Shown here one piece after another: positions 1-13,000 of a stretch of 64,000 nt of DNA (positions within the stretch are counted from its first letter, which is position 1; each line of letters opens with the position of its first letter). The position numbers and the translations under genes were made by a program. Source of the stretch: Aplidium turbinatum. Lineage: Eukaryota; Chordata; Ascidiacea; Aplousobranchia; Polyclinidae. The DNA is taken from the NCBI GenBank assembly GCA_918807975.1, contig OU964918.1:37494477-37558476 (forward strand), in the 5' to 3' direction. The notes beneath the pieces are model-generated. The model did no database searches, was not told the origin of the DNA, and was given only the letters and a program-made list of their open reading frames with translations.

Positions 1-220
1 ATCATGCTTAATTTCTGCATAATTTTGAATACGTTACAGTATAATGTACTTTCTAAATTATGAAAATGCTTGCTTATCTACGAATTTTAAAACAAGACCA
101 CTCGAAGTTTAATTCTCGCGTTTGGTTTATCCGCCACACCTAACCAGCCATTTAGATTACAGTAAAAGAATTTTCTCTAGATTCTTTTGCATCTTGTATT
201 TTTCGTAGACTTGTAAAGAT

Positions 221-390
221 AAATAAAGTAAATAATATCACACCAAATCAGAAGAATCAATTTATTAAAATCAATGTAATCAAATTATTTTAATCAATTT
301 ATTTTTAATAAATTACTTTTTTTTTTTTAAAACAATTTATTTTTAATAAATTGGTTCTTCTGATTTGGTGTGATATTGTTTACTTTATTT
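221..390. repeat. Foldback (hairpin) MITE-like element
   Basis: Two arms of about 46 bp are inverted copies of each other (221-266 and about 345-390). Both contain the core CACACCAAATCAGAAGAA or its complement, and both end in an AAATAAAGTA-type tip. The loop of about 75 bp is almost pure A/T. No protein is encoded. I could not fix a target-site duplication, so the superfamily is open. Confidence 0.7.
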
Positions 391-549
391 AAAATTTTTT
401 GTCACACCGCGCATCCCAGTGGATCATCAGTTGAATTATTGGAAAATTTGATGAAAAGTTTAGGAACGAAGTTTTGTTTTAAAATTGTAAAGATACCTTC
501 AAACTATTCAAACCTTCCGTGCAAAAATATAGTTGAATTGATAATATTT

Positions 550-821
550 GGTGTCCGACGTTTTCTTCGTAAAGCAATTCTTCGTAAGCAATTTTTCGTA
601 AAATAATTCTTCGTAAAGTTAATTCTTTGTAAAACAATTCTTCCCAAAGCATTTATTCGTGCATGCAATGGAGATTTGATGTATACGAAGAAATGCTTTA
701 CGAAAAATTCTTTTACGGATTTCATTTCACCAACAACTGTTTACGAACAATTGTTTTACGAAGAATTGCTTACGAAGAATTGCTTTACGAAGAATTGTTT
801 ACGAAGAATTCGCCTATAACC
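550..821. mobile_element. Mutator-like MITE, copy 1 (9-bp TSD)
   Basis: The element begins GGTGTCCGAC and ends GCCTATAACC. It is flanked by a perfect 9-bp duplication ATAATATTT (541-549 and 822-830). Its inside is an array of short units of the type TTCGTAAAGCAATT on the left and the complementary AATTGCTTTACGAA on the right, so the whole element folds on itself. A second copy with the same ends and a different 9-bp duplication lies at 39580-39822. A 9-bp duplication is typical of Mutator-like elements; assignment to that superfamily is inference. It lies left of the last visible fibrillin exon. Confidence 0.8.
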
Positions 822-904
822 ATAATATTTACCCCTCTAGATTACACTGATGATGGGCGTTTCGAGAACCTAATATAATTCTCCTATCGCCTTCAATGAC
901 TTAC

Positions 905-1081
905 CGACGCATGTGGTTCCATCGGTATGAAGAGTGAAGCCGGACTCACAGACGCATCGGAAGGAACCTTCAGTGTCAATGCATTGCGCTCCTTCCTCGC
1001 AGAGGCCAAAGTTACACTCAGGGATGTTCACGCATTGGTTACTTTGGATGTCAAAGAAGAAGCCACGTTTGCACTTGAAAT
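905..1081 (-). CDS. FBN: Fibrillin exon 21: end of hybrid domain 2 plus EGF
   Basis: 59 codons: [17 protein letters not shown] closes the hybrid domain, and [16 protein letters not shown] opens the next EGF, ending at DGTTCV. The donor GTAAG at 900-904 is in phase 1, so the gene continues left. Nothing to its left in the window (1-899) resembles a further exon. Confidence 0.92.
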
Positions 1082-4000
1082 CTGAAAATAAACGAAGTTT
1101 TCCGAAATTACATTCATAAAAGTTACCAAAAAATTTAAATAAGTGTTTGAACTGGTCATTAATTTTTTGGAATATTACATTTTCAAACTTGAGAAAACGA
1201 TACGTTGCACGTTGCTATGTGTTATACAAATTGACTAAAGAAAACAAATTGTAATAAACAAATAACTAACTGAAAGCGTCGCATGGCGTGCAGTCCACAC
1301 TTCCCCAGGCATGACCGATTGAGTTGCAGCATTCCTCAGCAGTAAGAAGCTTATTACCGACACTTCCCATGCATTCGTCTTCAGAGTAATGAAGCCAGCA
1401 CCTCCCGACGCGAACGTCTAAAAGGAGACATCTCTCGTCATATAAAACTTACTGTAACTATCCATGGTACGCAGAGTTAGCATTACTATAGATCACCAAT
1501 GTCTCTCCAGCATCTGTAAATGGATTAGCCTACTACGTGAGGCATTGCACTTGTATTTCACAAAATCGAATGGATGGAATAATAATTACAATAGAATTCA
1601 ATGAATGTATGCGCATAGAGTAGGCTATTTCTTGTAAAACAAAAAATAGTAGTAGGCTGCTACTTAGCTGACGAAATCTGGCCTTTTTGCATTGATTCAG
1701 CGTCTGCAGACGTCATCTGTCGTCAGACAGCATAAGTCATATGTCATCAGATAGCCACGTCATCACCGTACTCACCATGACAGACGTGTCCAGATACATC
1801 CAGTTGGTTTCCCTCCTCACAAACGCATCTGTATCTGCCTGGTTCGTTGACACATCGACCATTGGTGCAAGGATTGCATAAGCATTCATCGATATCTACA
1901 GGTAAAAAAAATGATAACACAGTGATGACAAACGCAGTTACTAAAAGTAGATGGGGAATAAAAATAAGTAGATAAGACCAAGTATAACGACACAACTTTT
2001 TGTCATTTTATGTTCTCATTTTGCTAGACCTTTGCTTGGCGTGTAGTGTTTTCGCTGTGATGGTCAGAAATACAAACAACTGAGCTGAACTGGTTCAACA
2101 AAGTTACCTCTTTGCCAAATTATGGAATAAAAATAAGTATTTCACCGTGACGTGATACTAACCTTCACATACGTCACCATGAAGTAAAAATCCTTCATTA
2201 CAAGTGCACGAGTATGAACCAGGTGTATTTCTGCATACACCATTGCTGCAAAGATTCCGAGTACATTCGTCAAAGTCTGTGAAACAAGCATGGTTTGGTT
2301 AAAGCTCCCTTAGTGAGTTATTGAATGAAATCTCTATTGTAACCTAAATGCTTAAAAGGCCTAGTAGTAGTCGTGGTAAGAGTTTTTTTTTTCAGAGGGT
2401 CTTTTAGTTCGCTCAAAATAGTTTGAACTTGTTGCTATCAGAAATAGACAACAATTGTAATGCACTACACAACAAAAATAAACAATTGGTACGTATTTTG
2501 CAACAAGGTAGCCAAAACAAAGCAACTCCTGTGCCCAACGTTAGTATGAAAAGCTTTTTCTTGAAAAAAAAATCAAACTACAGTATAAGAAATTGATATC
2601 AAACCACGTTTGTAAAGTGGAAAAGCAGTCAAATCCAAGCTGAATATATTTTTTGTAGTGTGGTACTTACCATGGCATGACATTTGATCTTCAGAAACCA
2701 AAAATCCTTGGTTACAGATGCATCTGTAGCGGTTGTTGCCCATCTTGACACAGACCCCGTTCTCGCAAGGGTTCTCCATCAGGTCGCACATGTTTGAAAC
2801 TTCGTAAGAGTGGCACAAGATTGCGTAGTCAGCTGAAGAAAAAAAAACATTGTAGAATGGATTTTTGGTCAGTGTTTACCGATAGGCTACTACCCTTTTT
2901 AGCATTAGTAAAAAAGAGTAAGAAATATCAATGAAATGCAAAACTATCTTGACAAAACTTAAACCTCAATCAAAGCAATTACTTACCATCACCCACTTCA
3001 GGGCAAGGTTCACAGTCGGAATTCCATGCGCTGGTCGAGCCAGGAACAGCGCAGCAGCAATCAGCTCGGGTCGTTACCATTGTGAGAGCATTATGTGCTC
3101 GACATTGACCATTCCGCACACTTCTAAAGCACTGAGCCGAAGTTTGATCTGAAATTCAAACATTTGATTACATGTTATGTTAGAGATGTGTCGATTATGA
3201 CTAAGCCAATGTTTAGCCTGCGTGTGCTTATAATCTTTCTTGATTGAAAGTTACAACATTTAAAATATTTTTGCTATCTAAATATTGAATACGATTAGAG
3301 ACATATTTTGATATCAATGTTGAAACACCAAGTATGGTAAACTTGCCTAATATACATCTGGTGCCTGTTGAATCCAAAACCTGGAATCTATGGCAAGTAC
3401 ATAAGAAACTTCCTATGGTATTCTCGCATCTTCCGTTCAAGCATGGGTTGGTGTCACATTCGTTGATGTCAGAGCAACTCTGGCCGTTTGGCTGTAAAAA
3501 GGAAAGCATGGCGCTGTGCATTGAGAACTTAAAAGTCATAGCCATGTCAAAACATATACATATATTTGCAATGCTTCAACTTTTGTTATTACTTAAAAAA
3601 GTAGTAAGACCACTTTTTATGAGGTATCCTATTTATTGACATACAAAACTAAGCAAAAATACAATGCAAGTTACTGTCAAACCATTATTATCAATTGAGC
3701 TTAATTTTGACCTAATATGGCAAATTAGCATCTTAAAAGGAGAATCGGCTGGTAAAAGAAAATAAAAAGCAATGAAGTTTTCCGAATAAGCGCAATCCTC
3801 GCAATCTTACAACATACCAACAAGAAGAAACCGGTGTGGCATTCACACTTGTATTTTCCATCCATGTTCACGCATTCACCGTTAGCGCACATGTTGTCAC
3901 GTTCACACTCGTTCTTGTCTGCAAAGTAAAGAAGCAAGTTTGTAAAAAGTAGCATTTTACAAAAAGCCGAGATGTGCAGCTATCTCTAAAAGTAGCATTA

Positions 4001-7000
4001 AAACAAGTTATTACAATCCATTGAAACATAAGATGTTTCACAAATTGTAAGAAATAACTTCAAAATCATAAAACACTTAGCATCAAAACACTGTACCAAG
4101 GCATTCCTTGGAATCAGGGGAAGTCGTAAAGCCAGGATTACAAATGCATCTGTAGTCTCCGTCTAAGTTCACACATCGTCCGTTTTCGCATAAGCCCTCG
4201 GTTTCTTCGCATTCATTAATATCTGCCAAAAAAGAAAGATTTCAATCTAAAGCGGATGTTTTTTCTTAGAGAACATTAAGCTTGCTCCCATTTCAAAGTT
4301 ATTTTACGTCAGATGCAAATGATTGGGCAAAGTACAATTGAGAACATATTTGTAGACATCGTTAAGTTTGAACAAAGGAATCAAAACTGACTTTGTTGAA
4401 GTGCCGTCTTGATGGAGAATAAAATGCTGAAGGCAAGTTTGAGTGCTCAGTAATTACACGTATCTGCCAGACAGGTAGTACTTTTGACGCACATTTTCTA
4501 TAATCGTGTAAGCTGCAGGGTCTGGGGCATTGCAAATTGCCCTTATACATGCCCGTAAATGGTGTCTCAAGAAATTATGAGTCATCCATTATATGTGCAA
4601 CATGCATGACACTTGGCAATGTTCAGCTGTATCTTGCCATTGTAGAGACTCCAATTTGCCCGAACAAGCACACCAAAGGTTGCAATGAACACGGAAAGTG
4701 TCTAAAGTAAATTTGGTTTCCGATTTCTGCTGTCTTGCCAACGGCTACATTTGAGTAAATCTTTACAAATCTGAATTTTTGCCAATTTAACATGGACACA
4801 CGTAAAAGCAATGCAAAATGGATTAGTTTGCTGACATTTATTTGATGAAGACGGAATCTCGTTCTACCTTTCTGTGTTATTTAATCGACGATATTAGTAA
4901 GACAAACAAGTCTAGGCGCGCGCCTTGAACAAGCACTTTGAGAAGTAATGACAAGTTTATTTATAAAACAACATAAAGCCATCATATATTGTTTTGTTAT
5001 TTCCTGAAGTAGGGCGATGATATGGCTCATGATCTACTGACTCTTTGAATGTCATGAACTTACCATCACAGCCTTGCCGAGTGGCTGTTTCGCGATAGCC
5101 GGAGCTGCAATCACAAACAAAGCTTCCTTTGGTATTGACGCAGACCCCGTTTTCGCAGCGTTCTTCGCCGTCAGCCTCGCATTCATTGATATCTTAACAA
5201 AAGATAAGGTCTTAGATTAATGCTGCTACTGCTGTAATACGGCAGCTTGCTCTTGCTGGATTGTAATATTAGAACAGCCGGTGATAGATCTCAATGGTGA
5301 CTGTTCGCGTTAGAAGTCACAGCTGGTCAACTGTAAAGATTTATCTGTATGATTATGACAAAACTACAAAAATAGTGTTTCTTTTCAACAAATTGTCAGA
5401 GTTAGCAAAAACAAGACGGTTAATCAGGTTCTATCATGAGACTAATTCCACCAAAAAACACCCTGGATTTTAAACCGCAACTAAAACAGTCTCAGTGCTT
5501 ACCCACGCATGCGGTTAGACTTCCAGGCTCATTTTCAAACCCTCTGGAGCAGTGACATCTGAATGACCCATCGGTGTTGAGACAAGTTCCAAATCGCCCG
5601 CAAATTTTTCTGTTTTGTCCGAATTCCGGGCTACACTCGTTGGCATCTGAAGGCAAATAAAGATTATGAAAGTTTTGTTCATTTTTTTTTTTATTTGATT
5701 TTATTGGACGTTGCGTATTAGAAAAAACAATGAGTAACGAAATGAAGACGCTTAAATCTTAACCTTGAAAAGTTTATCTGAGCAAACGTAGATAAGTTGC
5801 AAAAAAAAGTAAATGTTTTGTTTATTTACCGATGCAGCGTTTGTTGTCTTCCGCTGAATGATAACCGTCGTCACATTCGCAGTAATAATCCCTCAGCTCG
5901 GGTTGGTCCACGCACCGTCCATTGGCACAAGCAGTGGAACCCAAGATTCCGCAAAGGCCAGCTCCTAAGTCAATGCCGCTGCAGTCTTGGTCATATTCAG
6001 CTGAATGAACAAAACCACATCAGCATAACTATCCAAACAAGTCTTGTTTTTTCAAAGCATTGTAAAGAAAACTCACGCGTTCCGATTGTGGCACATCGCT
6101 CAGGAAATTGTCCGACTGCCGCAAAGCACTTTCCCAAGGTTTCCTGTCCAGACTGGACACAGCAACACATCGTTCGTCGAACTAAGTTGCTCAGAGGACT
6201 GGCACACATTCCGCTTTCAATTGCAGTGTAACACCTACCGGTAACATCCGCTGTAATCAGAAAATAACATTAATGACATTCAAGGAAAAGCCAAACAAAG
6301 ACAAGTTCAAAGAAGTCTATCACCTGCAGTGTTTCAAGGAAGGTTTATTTAGCCCACAGAAGTAAAGACAAGCATAAAATGGAGAAAAAGTATCCGTGTA
6401 ATTTCTAAATAATACAAAAATACTGTACTACAATCTACTGTTTGTTATGAAATTTAACAAAATTCTGTTACTTACAAATGCAATGAGACGCATCGCTTGA
6501 TAGCTTAGTGCTAGGTGGACACTCGCAGACGAAACTTCCTTCTGTGTTGACACATTCGCCGCCGGAGCAAACACTTGAAGTTTCGCATTCATTGATGTCT
6601 ACAACAAAGACGTTCAAGTGTACAAGTTGCACTGACACTGAATTATTGACTTCAGCTGATTTTTTCTCTAAACTTTAAACTTAAAGTCACAGATCATTGC
6701 ATTTCTCACGGTTTGCAGCACCATGCAGCTAAGTTGAACCTTGCTGCAATTAAAACAAGTTTCTTTTTTTCTTCAGTAAACAAAGCGAGGTGTTGTGTTG
6801 CTCTTTGAAACTTGACCCATCAGCTGATCACAGCTCTTTGTATGATTTCTGACCTACCCGCTTGGTACTCTACAAGTTTACAGAGTGAAAATGAAAGCAC
6901 GTGATTAAGAATCACTTGCAAACAAATAAACAACCTCATGTAACTCCAGCAGATACTGTAGAACAAGATTTGGTAAAATTCACACAGACTAGGTTTAGAT

Positions 7001-10000
7001 TGCATAGTGTTAAATATCTGTAAGATGTAATTTGTTTTATAAATTTGTGCGTCTTCAACAATGTGATCACTTACCAACACACTGATGTATTGTCGTGTCA
7101 TAGCGGAAACCTTTCGGGCACTCACAAAGAAACGATCCATCTGTGTTGACGCAAGTACCTCCCTCGCAGAGCCCAGGTAAAATCTCGCACTCGTTCATAT
7201 CTTATTCATTAAAAACAGTTAGGTTTAACGATCCTTAATAAAACGTCACTTTTGAACCAAGACTATCCTCTGTGCAAGGGCACGGAAATAAAGGAAAGAA
7301 GATAACCGTCAAAAACTTTAATTTACCACGAAAATTAAATTATACATAAATTACACTTCATAACCGGTGATCGAATTAACTTAATTTGAATTAATTACAA
7401 GTTAGTGTTAAATGTTTGATTTAAAAACTTACACTACAGTACTATTAAACCTGAAATACAAAACGAAGGCAAATATAACAATATTGTGACTGGCATGAAA
7501 TTGAAAGCGTATTGCCATATCTTTTATAAATATAATACTTGTTAGGTAAAAACATGACAGAGCAACCAGCAGGAAATCATTTTTAAACGCTGTCCTACTT
7601 TTAGAAAGTTTGACGATTAATATGTAACAAAATACAATGAAAGACTTAAACTTATCACTGTACCTGTGCAATGAGGAGGGAGACGACCTTTTGTGCAGTT
7701 GCCGACCCGTGCAGGGCATTCCTCGCATGGATGACCCCATCCCTCACCAACAGTGGCACAGCAAAACAACTTGGTGCACATCATTCCTGGCACTTCGTTA
7801 ATGCAGGTGCTATTGGTGCGACTCATGAAACACGGTCCCTTTCGATAGTCTAAATAAATTTATGAAATGAAGCAAAGGAACTGAAATGGAACTGTGCTAC
7901 AAGACTGAATGTTTAGACTTTAGAGCAGTGGTTCTCAAACTGGGGTCCGCGGTCCTTTTAGGGTCCGCGAGACAATTTTCTGGGACCGCAAAGCACCTTC
8001 CAAAACATTAACACAATCAATGAAAAATTTTGTGGAAAGTAAAATTTTTCAGCCAGCTTATTTTCCAAACCAAAGGTAAAAGATATATTTTAGTAAGCTG
8101 GCTTGGCATCCATCCACACAGTTTTTTCAACCTGGCCTTTCGTTGACTAAACGAAAAGTGCTCTGCACATGATTTGGCCGGGTTCAGCAATAGAGCAAGA
8201 GCTTGCGTGATGCTCTGGGCTACGGCCGTGTGACACACGATGATAAAGAAGAAGAAGACTAAAAAGGAGTTAGGCGAAGTTGATTAAGGCTAGTTATTTT
8301 TAATGATTTAAGTTTTGAATTGAATGCCTTTCCGAAGTTTTAGCTCTTTTAGCTTTAGTCAAATTAGCCAAAACTTAATAACTCTTTAACTTTACTAATT
8401 GAAACTTAAATTTGAGTACAAAAAGTGAAAATGGCTCAGCCTCGAAAAAAAATTAGGATTCAATGATTCTTATGTTCAATTTGGTTTCACTGTGATACAT
8501 TCTGGAGGAGAAGAAAAGCCGAGTGCGTGCTATGCTGTAAAGTTTTTAGCAAGTTCTGCTCTAAAACCTAGCAAGCTGAAAAGACATTTGGTAACACATC
8601 ATCCAGATTATCAAAACAAAGATGCAGATTTTTTTAAACGACAAGCTAATGGTTCAGTTAGGTCAAGATTTTATAGCACTAGTGATCAATGGAAGGAAAA
8701 TACTGCAGGGTTAACCCCTCCTACGAAGTTGCAAGTAAAATAGCTATCGCTAAGAAGCCTCACGCCATCGGAGACAACTGATCTTGCCTTGTTGCCGAGT
8801 TATTGTATCAAACGTTTTGGGAGAATCTGAAGCTCAAAAGCTGAAGCAAGTGTCTCTGTCAAACGACACTGTGAGTACGACAATATCTGAGCTATCGCGG
8901 AAAGCATTTTGTCGCAGGTGGTGTCCAATATATAGAAGTCAATGTCACAATCATACCTAGCTCAAAATATGTTGGATGTAATGCTAATGCATAATATCAA
9001 GATCATATTAAACCAAACGGAACGTCGGAACCTAACATAGAACTGATAACACCCAAGCAAGTGCACCCATTTTATTGACGCGTGCATTTTAATTGCATGA
9101 AACAAATAAATTGCACTAATTTGCCTTAAGTTTTTAGTGGACCGCGAGTCGTTGAAAAAATCGTAAGGGGACCGTTCAAACCTTTCTTTGAAAAAGTTTG
9201 AGAACCACTGCTTTAGAGTCTTTAGATACTCCTATCAAAGCGTAGGGGTTACTTCATACTTTACTCTTCCAATCTTCGATTATGGCATTTACCTCGTTCA
9301 CATCGCATTCCAGTAAATCCATAAACGCATGCACATCTTCCTGGAGCAATGCATCTTCCTCCATTCAAACATCCAGGGCCACAGATTGCTACAATTTAAT
9401 GATCACAAAAATAAAAATAACTTCACATATACAGTATATCTCTACTACATTTTGGCTATTCAGGAAGTAGAAAATAAAAAGTATCAACGAATATTTGTGT
9501 TAAAAATTATGTTTTTGCTTAAAAAAATTCACGATTTCCAATGACGCTGGAGAAACAACCGCTTCTCGCTTTTGCGATTGCAAACACATGACGATCTCTC
9601 ATGTAACCACTAAAAAACATTGAATCCACCATGTAAAAAATTATAATATTTTCGTCTGCTCATGGTCATGTGACTAACTTTTTTGTCAGGTTTTTAGTAG
9701 AAAACTTTCGTTTTCAAACCTTTGTTGAATTTTACGAGAAATACAACTTGAAGATTAATACGTTTTCATCAATTTTCTATAAAATTGTCATCATTTAAAT
9801 AGACATTTACAATAACCACTTTCTCAATCTGAAATATGCGCAGTAAACATTTCAAAGCAACAACAAAAAAAAACATTGAATTGCTTGTTCACATGAAAAA
9901 CAAAGAAAATTAATAAGTACATGTAAATAATGTTAGTTAGTAGGTACTTAATTTTGTTATATCTATAAATAGCTTACGTTGTCCACAATGGGGCCCGGTA

Positions 10001-13000
10001 TAACCGTAGGGGCATCTGCATTGATTGTCTACGCACTCTCCGCCGTGCATGCATCGAATGTTGCATCTCATTTCTAAACAATTCTCATTAGTTTATTCAG
10101 CCTAGATATCATGTCACGAAAATTTATCCTAAACCTATTTGAAATTGAATTCTGTTCCAGTCATGCGTTCGGTATCAAGAAAACGAAAAGAGAATGCTTG
10201 GCAGTGCTAATAGTATTCCTATTGCATACACGGTGCAGTAGCTACTGAAAACTATCCAAAATGACGTTGAACCAAACCAAGCATAAAAGCATTATATTAT
10301 TGCATGTTGCGTCCGTCAAATTATTTGTTACAGCAACAATGTACAAGCAGGTCTATTACAAAAAACTCACTTCCGACCGTTGCAATAATCTAATTTATAC
10401 CTTCGGATGGGTCAGGTGGACATTCTCGCATAGTTTCACCGTTGCTGCAAAGACAGAGGTTCGGTCGACGACAGACGCCATTGTTTCCACACGCTCCTTC
10501 CTCGCACTTAGCTGTGAGGAAAACAAGACCTTTCATGCAACAAGTATGTGTGAGTGTGACTTTAATTGCGTGAAGTTGCCTGCTTTTTTAACTAACTTTG
10601 CGTTACTGTACGTCTATGCATTATGTTACCAACAAATTTACATCATCGGCACACTTTCTTCATAAGTATTACATAATTGAAACGAACCATCATCTCTTTA
10701 TAGCCTATTGACTCAATTTGTTTATCGCACAAAGCGTCTACGATGTGGAACCATTTCAATGAATGGGTTGTTTTGTGTGGCGTCATCCTAATACGAAAGA
10801 GTGCTTTGTATCACAAAACCTACGACTGCATTGGTGACAATCAAATCAAAATCTAACATTCACTCCCATTCAAGAATTCAGCACAATTTTCACAGACAAT
10901 TAGTTTCAGCGTAAGAATCTATTGCAGTGAATGTTAAACAGTTACACCACCAAGTCAGTTTCATGTATACAAAACGTCGTCATATGTTTACGTTGTCTGT
11001 CAATGATAGATAACTAAGTTCCTCGTCTCTTTGTATCACCCTTGGGCCTGGTTTTGTCAGCAATAACTTGTTATGTTAGAATTTGTCGTCAGGTTAGTTA
11101 TAGGGATGTGCAATTGTTCATACTGCGCGCCCTTTTAGATCTGTGTATGTGTTTCTTCCACGTTTGGAACTAATGAGAAAATTGCATATTTTTATTACAA
11201 CCATTGCATCTCTTCGTAAGGCTGGCTTATTGCAAAGTGATTGTTGCCATGTTCACAGTACACCAAAGCATTATATTGTCATCACGACGCCAGTAATGTC
11301 GTATTAGAAATTTTTCTCGTTTTCTGCTTGCAACATCGCAAAATAAACATTTTGACAAGATTATTTGGAATATTGTAAAGAGTTTGAAAAAAGCTGTTAA
11401 CTTTCAAAATTAAAAGCAACTGACGTGCTTTCTACAAAGATTCTTAGATAAAAACATCGAGATACTTCTCTGAAATACTTCAATATTTTTAGTTGCACAG
11501 TTGATGCGGCATCATTTCCAGACCAGTTTCCGAAAGCTTGTAAATAAAAACGTCCATATGATTTGTTATGCATTGCGGTGTTCCCAAATTTTATACTGTA
11601 TTTGTGTTCGGATTTGTATGCAGCTAAAGCAAGTTTGGCCACATGTGATATTAATTGTTACTGATTTCAAACCACCTTGGCTTGTTTTGAAATAACCACG
11701 CGAAACCTTATATTGCTCGTGGTCATTGTGAAAGATAACCAACAACACCACAAACCTCTTTGCATCTAGCAAGTGCAAACGTACGTCGCTCTAACATTAG
11801 TTCAATATCTTCTGGTTACTTTTTGACCATTAAAACTTACGTCTGGTGCATGTTTTCCCGCTGTTGTCAAGAGACCATCCAGGACAACAGAAAGTGGAGC
11901 CCTTTTCGTGACAAACATAAGGTCCAGTTAATCTGTACATAAAAAGTTCATCATCATCATCATGAAACAAGCAATGTATAGACCAAAATTTAATTATGTT
12001 TTAACAGATTGCACTTATGTGTACGAAAAAAGTCTAACATGAAGAAAAGTCTGATGGAGGAATTTCGACGTCTGATTTAAACCATTTCAAATTTTCAATA
12101 CAGAACATTGATTATGAATTTCATAACTGATATGAAGATTATGATGCTGGAAGAGATAAGCGCTGCAATCATGCGGCATTCGTTGTGGCGTTTTAAATTG
12201 GAGATCAGACTACTCTATGCACTATGGTTAGGCCATGCGCAGAGCTTATGATTAAATTGGGTACCCACTACCCATACAATCATAAATGGACGTTTTATTG
12301 CATTGATTATCGCCTTTAGAACAAATGTGCGATAACTTTACAAATTGTTCATTAAAAATACTAAGTTGTCAATGCAATTGTCTATTTAGTGCCAACAAAT
12401 AAGATCATTTACAGAAGTGAAGAGAATTTCTCGTTGAGTTTGTTGCCCCGGGCATCAATGAGAAACGCTTAAATCCGGTAAGAAATGCTCAGCATTCTTG
12501 TACTTCAACATTGCTGGACGTTTTATTGCCACAAAAGTCATCTCATTTAAATGGATAAATTTGTAAGCTACTTTGATTTGTTCCGGACGTGCATATTTTT
12601 GCGTTGAGAAGTTTGTAGCTACATAAATATTTAAGAATGCAATTTTTATCGGTCTTTGTCACATGAGTCAAAAATTCTTGCTTTTTTAAACAACTGTGAG
12701 AAGAAAGTGCCATTGCAGTATTTCAATTTTTCTTCAAATGATAGCTCTGTGTTTATTTTAATGACAATACTGCAATTTTAAGAAAGTTGATACAATAACA
12801 AATTACATTTTTAAAAAGTAATCTCAACGATTTAAAAATTAAAACGGTTTTACTATTTTCCTTTAACTTTTCTAAGTAAAATTTTTCAATTTTTGTAAGT
12901 GAAAAATGGTTGATAAAAATCTCAAACTTATTTAACTAAAACACGTCTTTTAAAGAAGAAGATGTAGAACATACGTTGTTCCCATCCGTCGTGTCCTTCC

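Noticed and set aside
4640-4720. Plus-strand [18 protein letters not shown]-like Cys spacing inside a fibrillin intron
   Set aside because: It is on the wrong strand for the gene, is followed at once by a stop, and lacks splice sites. Probably chance or a decayed fragment.
5797-6231. 144-codon plus-strand frame
   Set aside because: It lies antisense over fibrillin exons 9 and 10, whose minus-strand frames encode clear TB and EGF modules. It is a shadow.
10261-10665. 134-codon plus-strand frame
   Set aside because: It runs antisense through fibrillin exon 3 and has no recognisable product.
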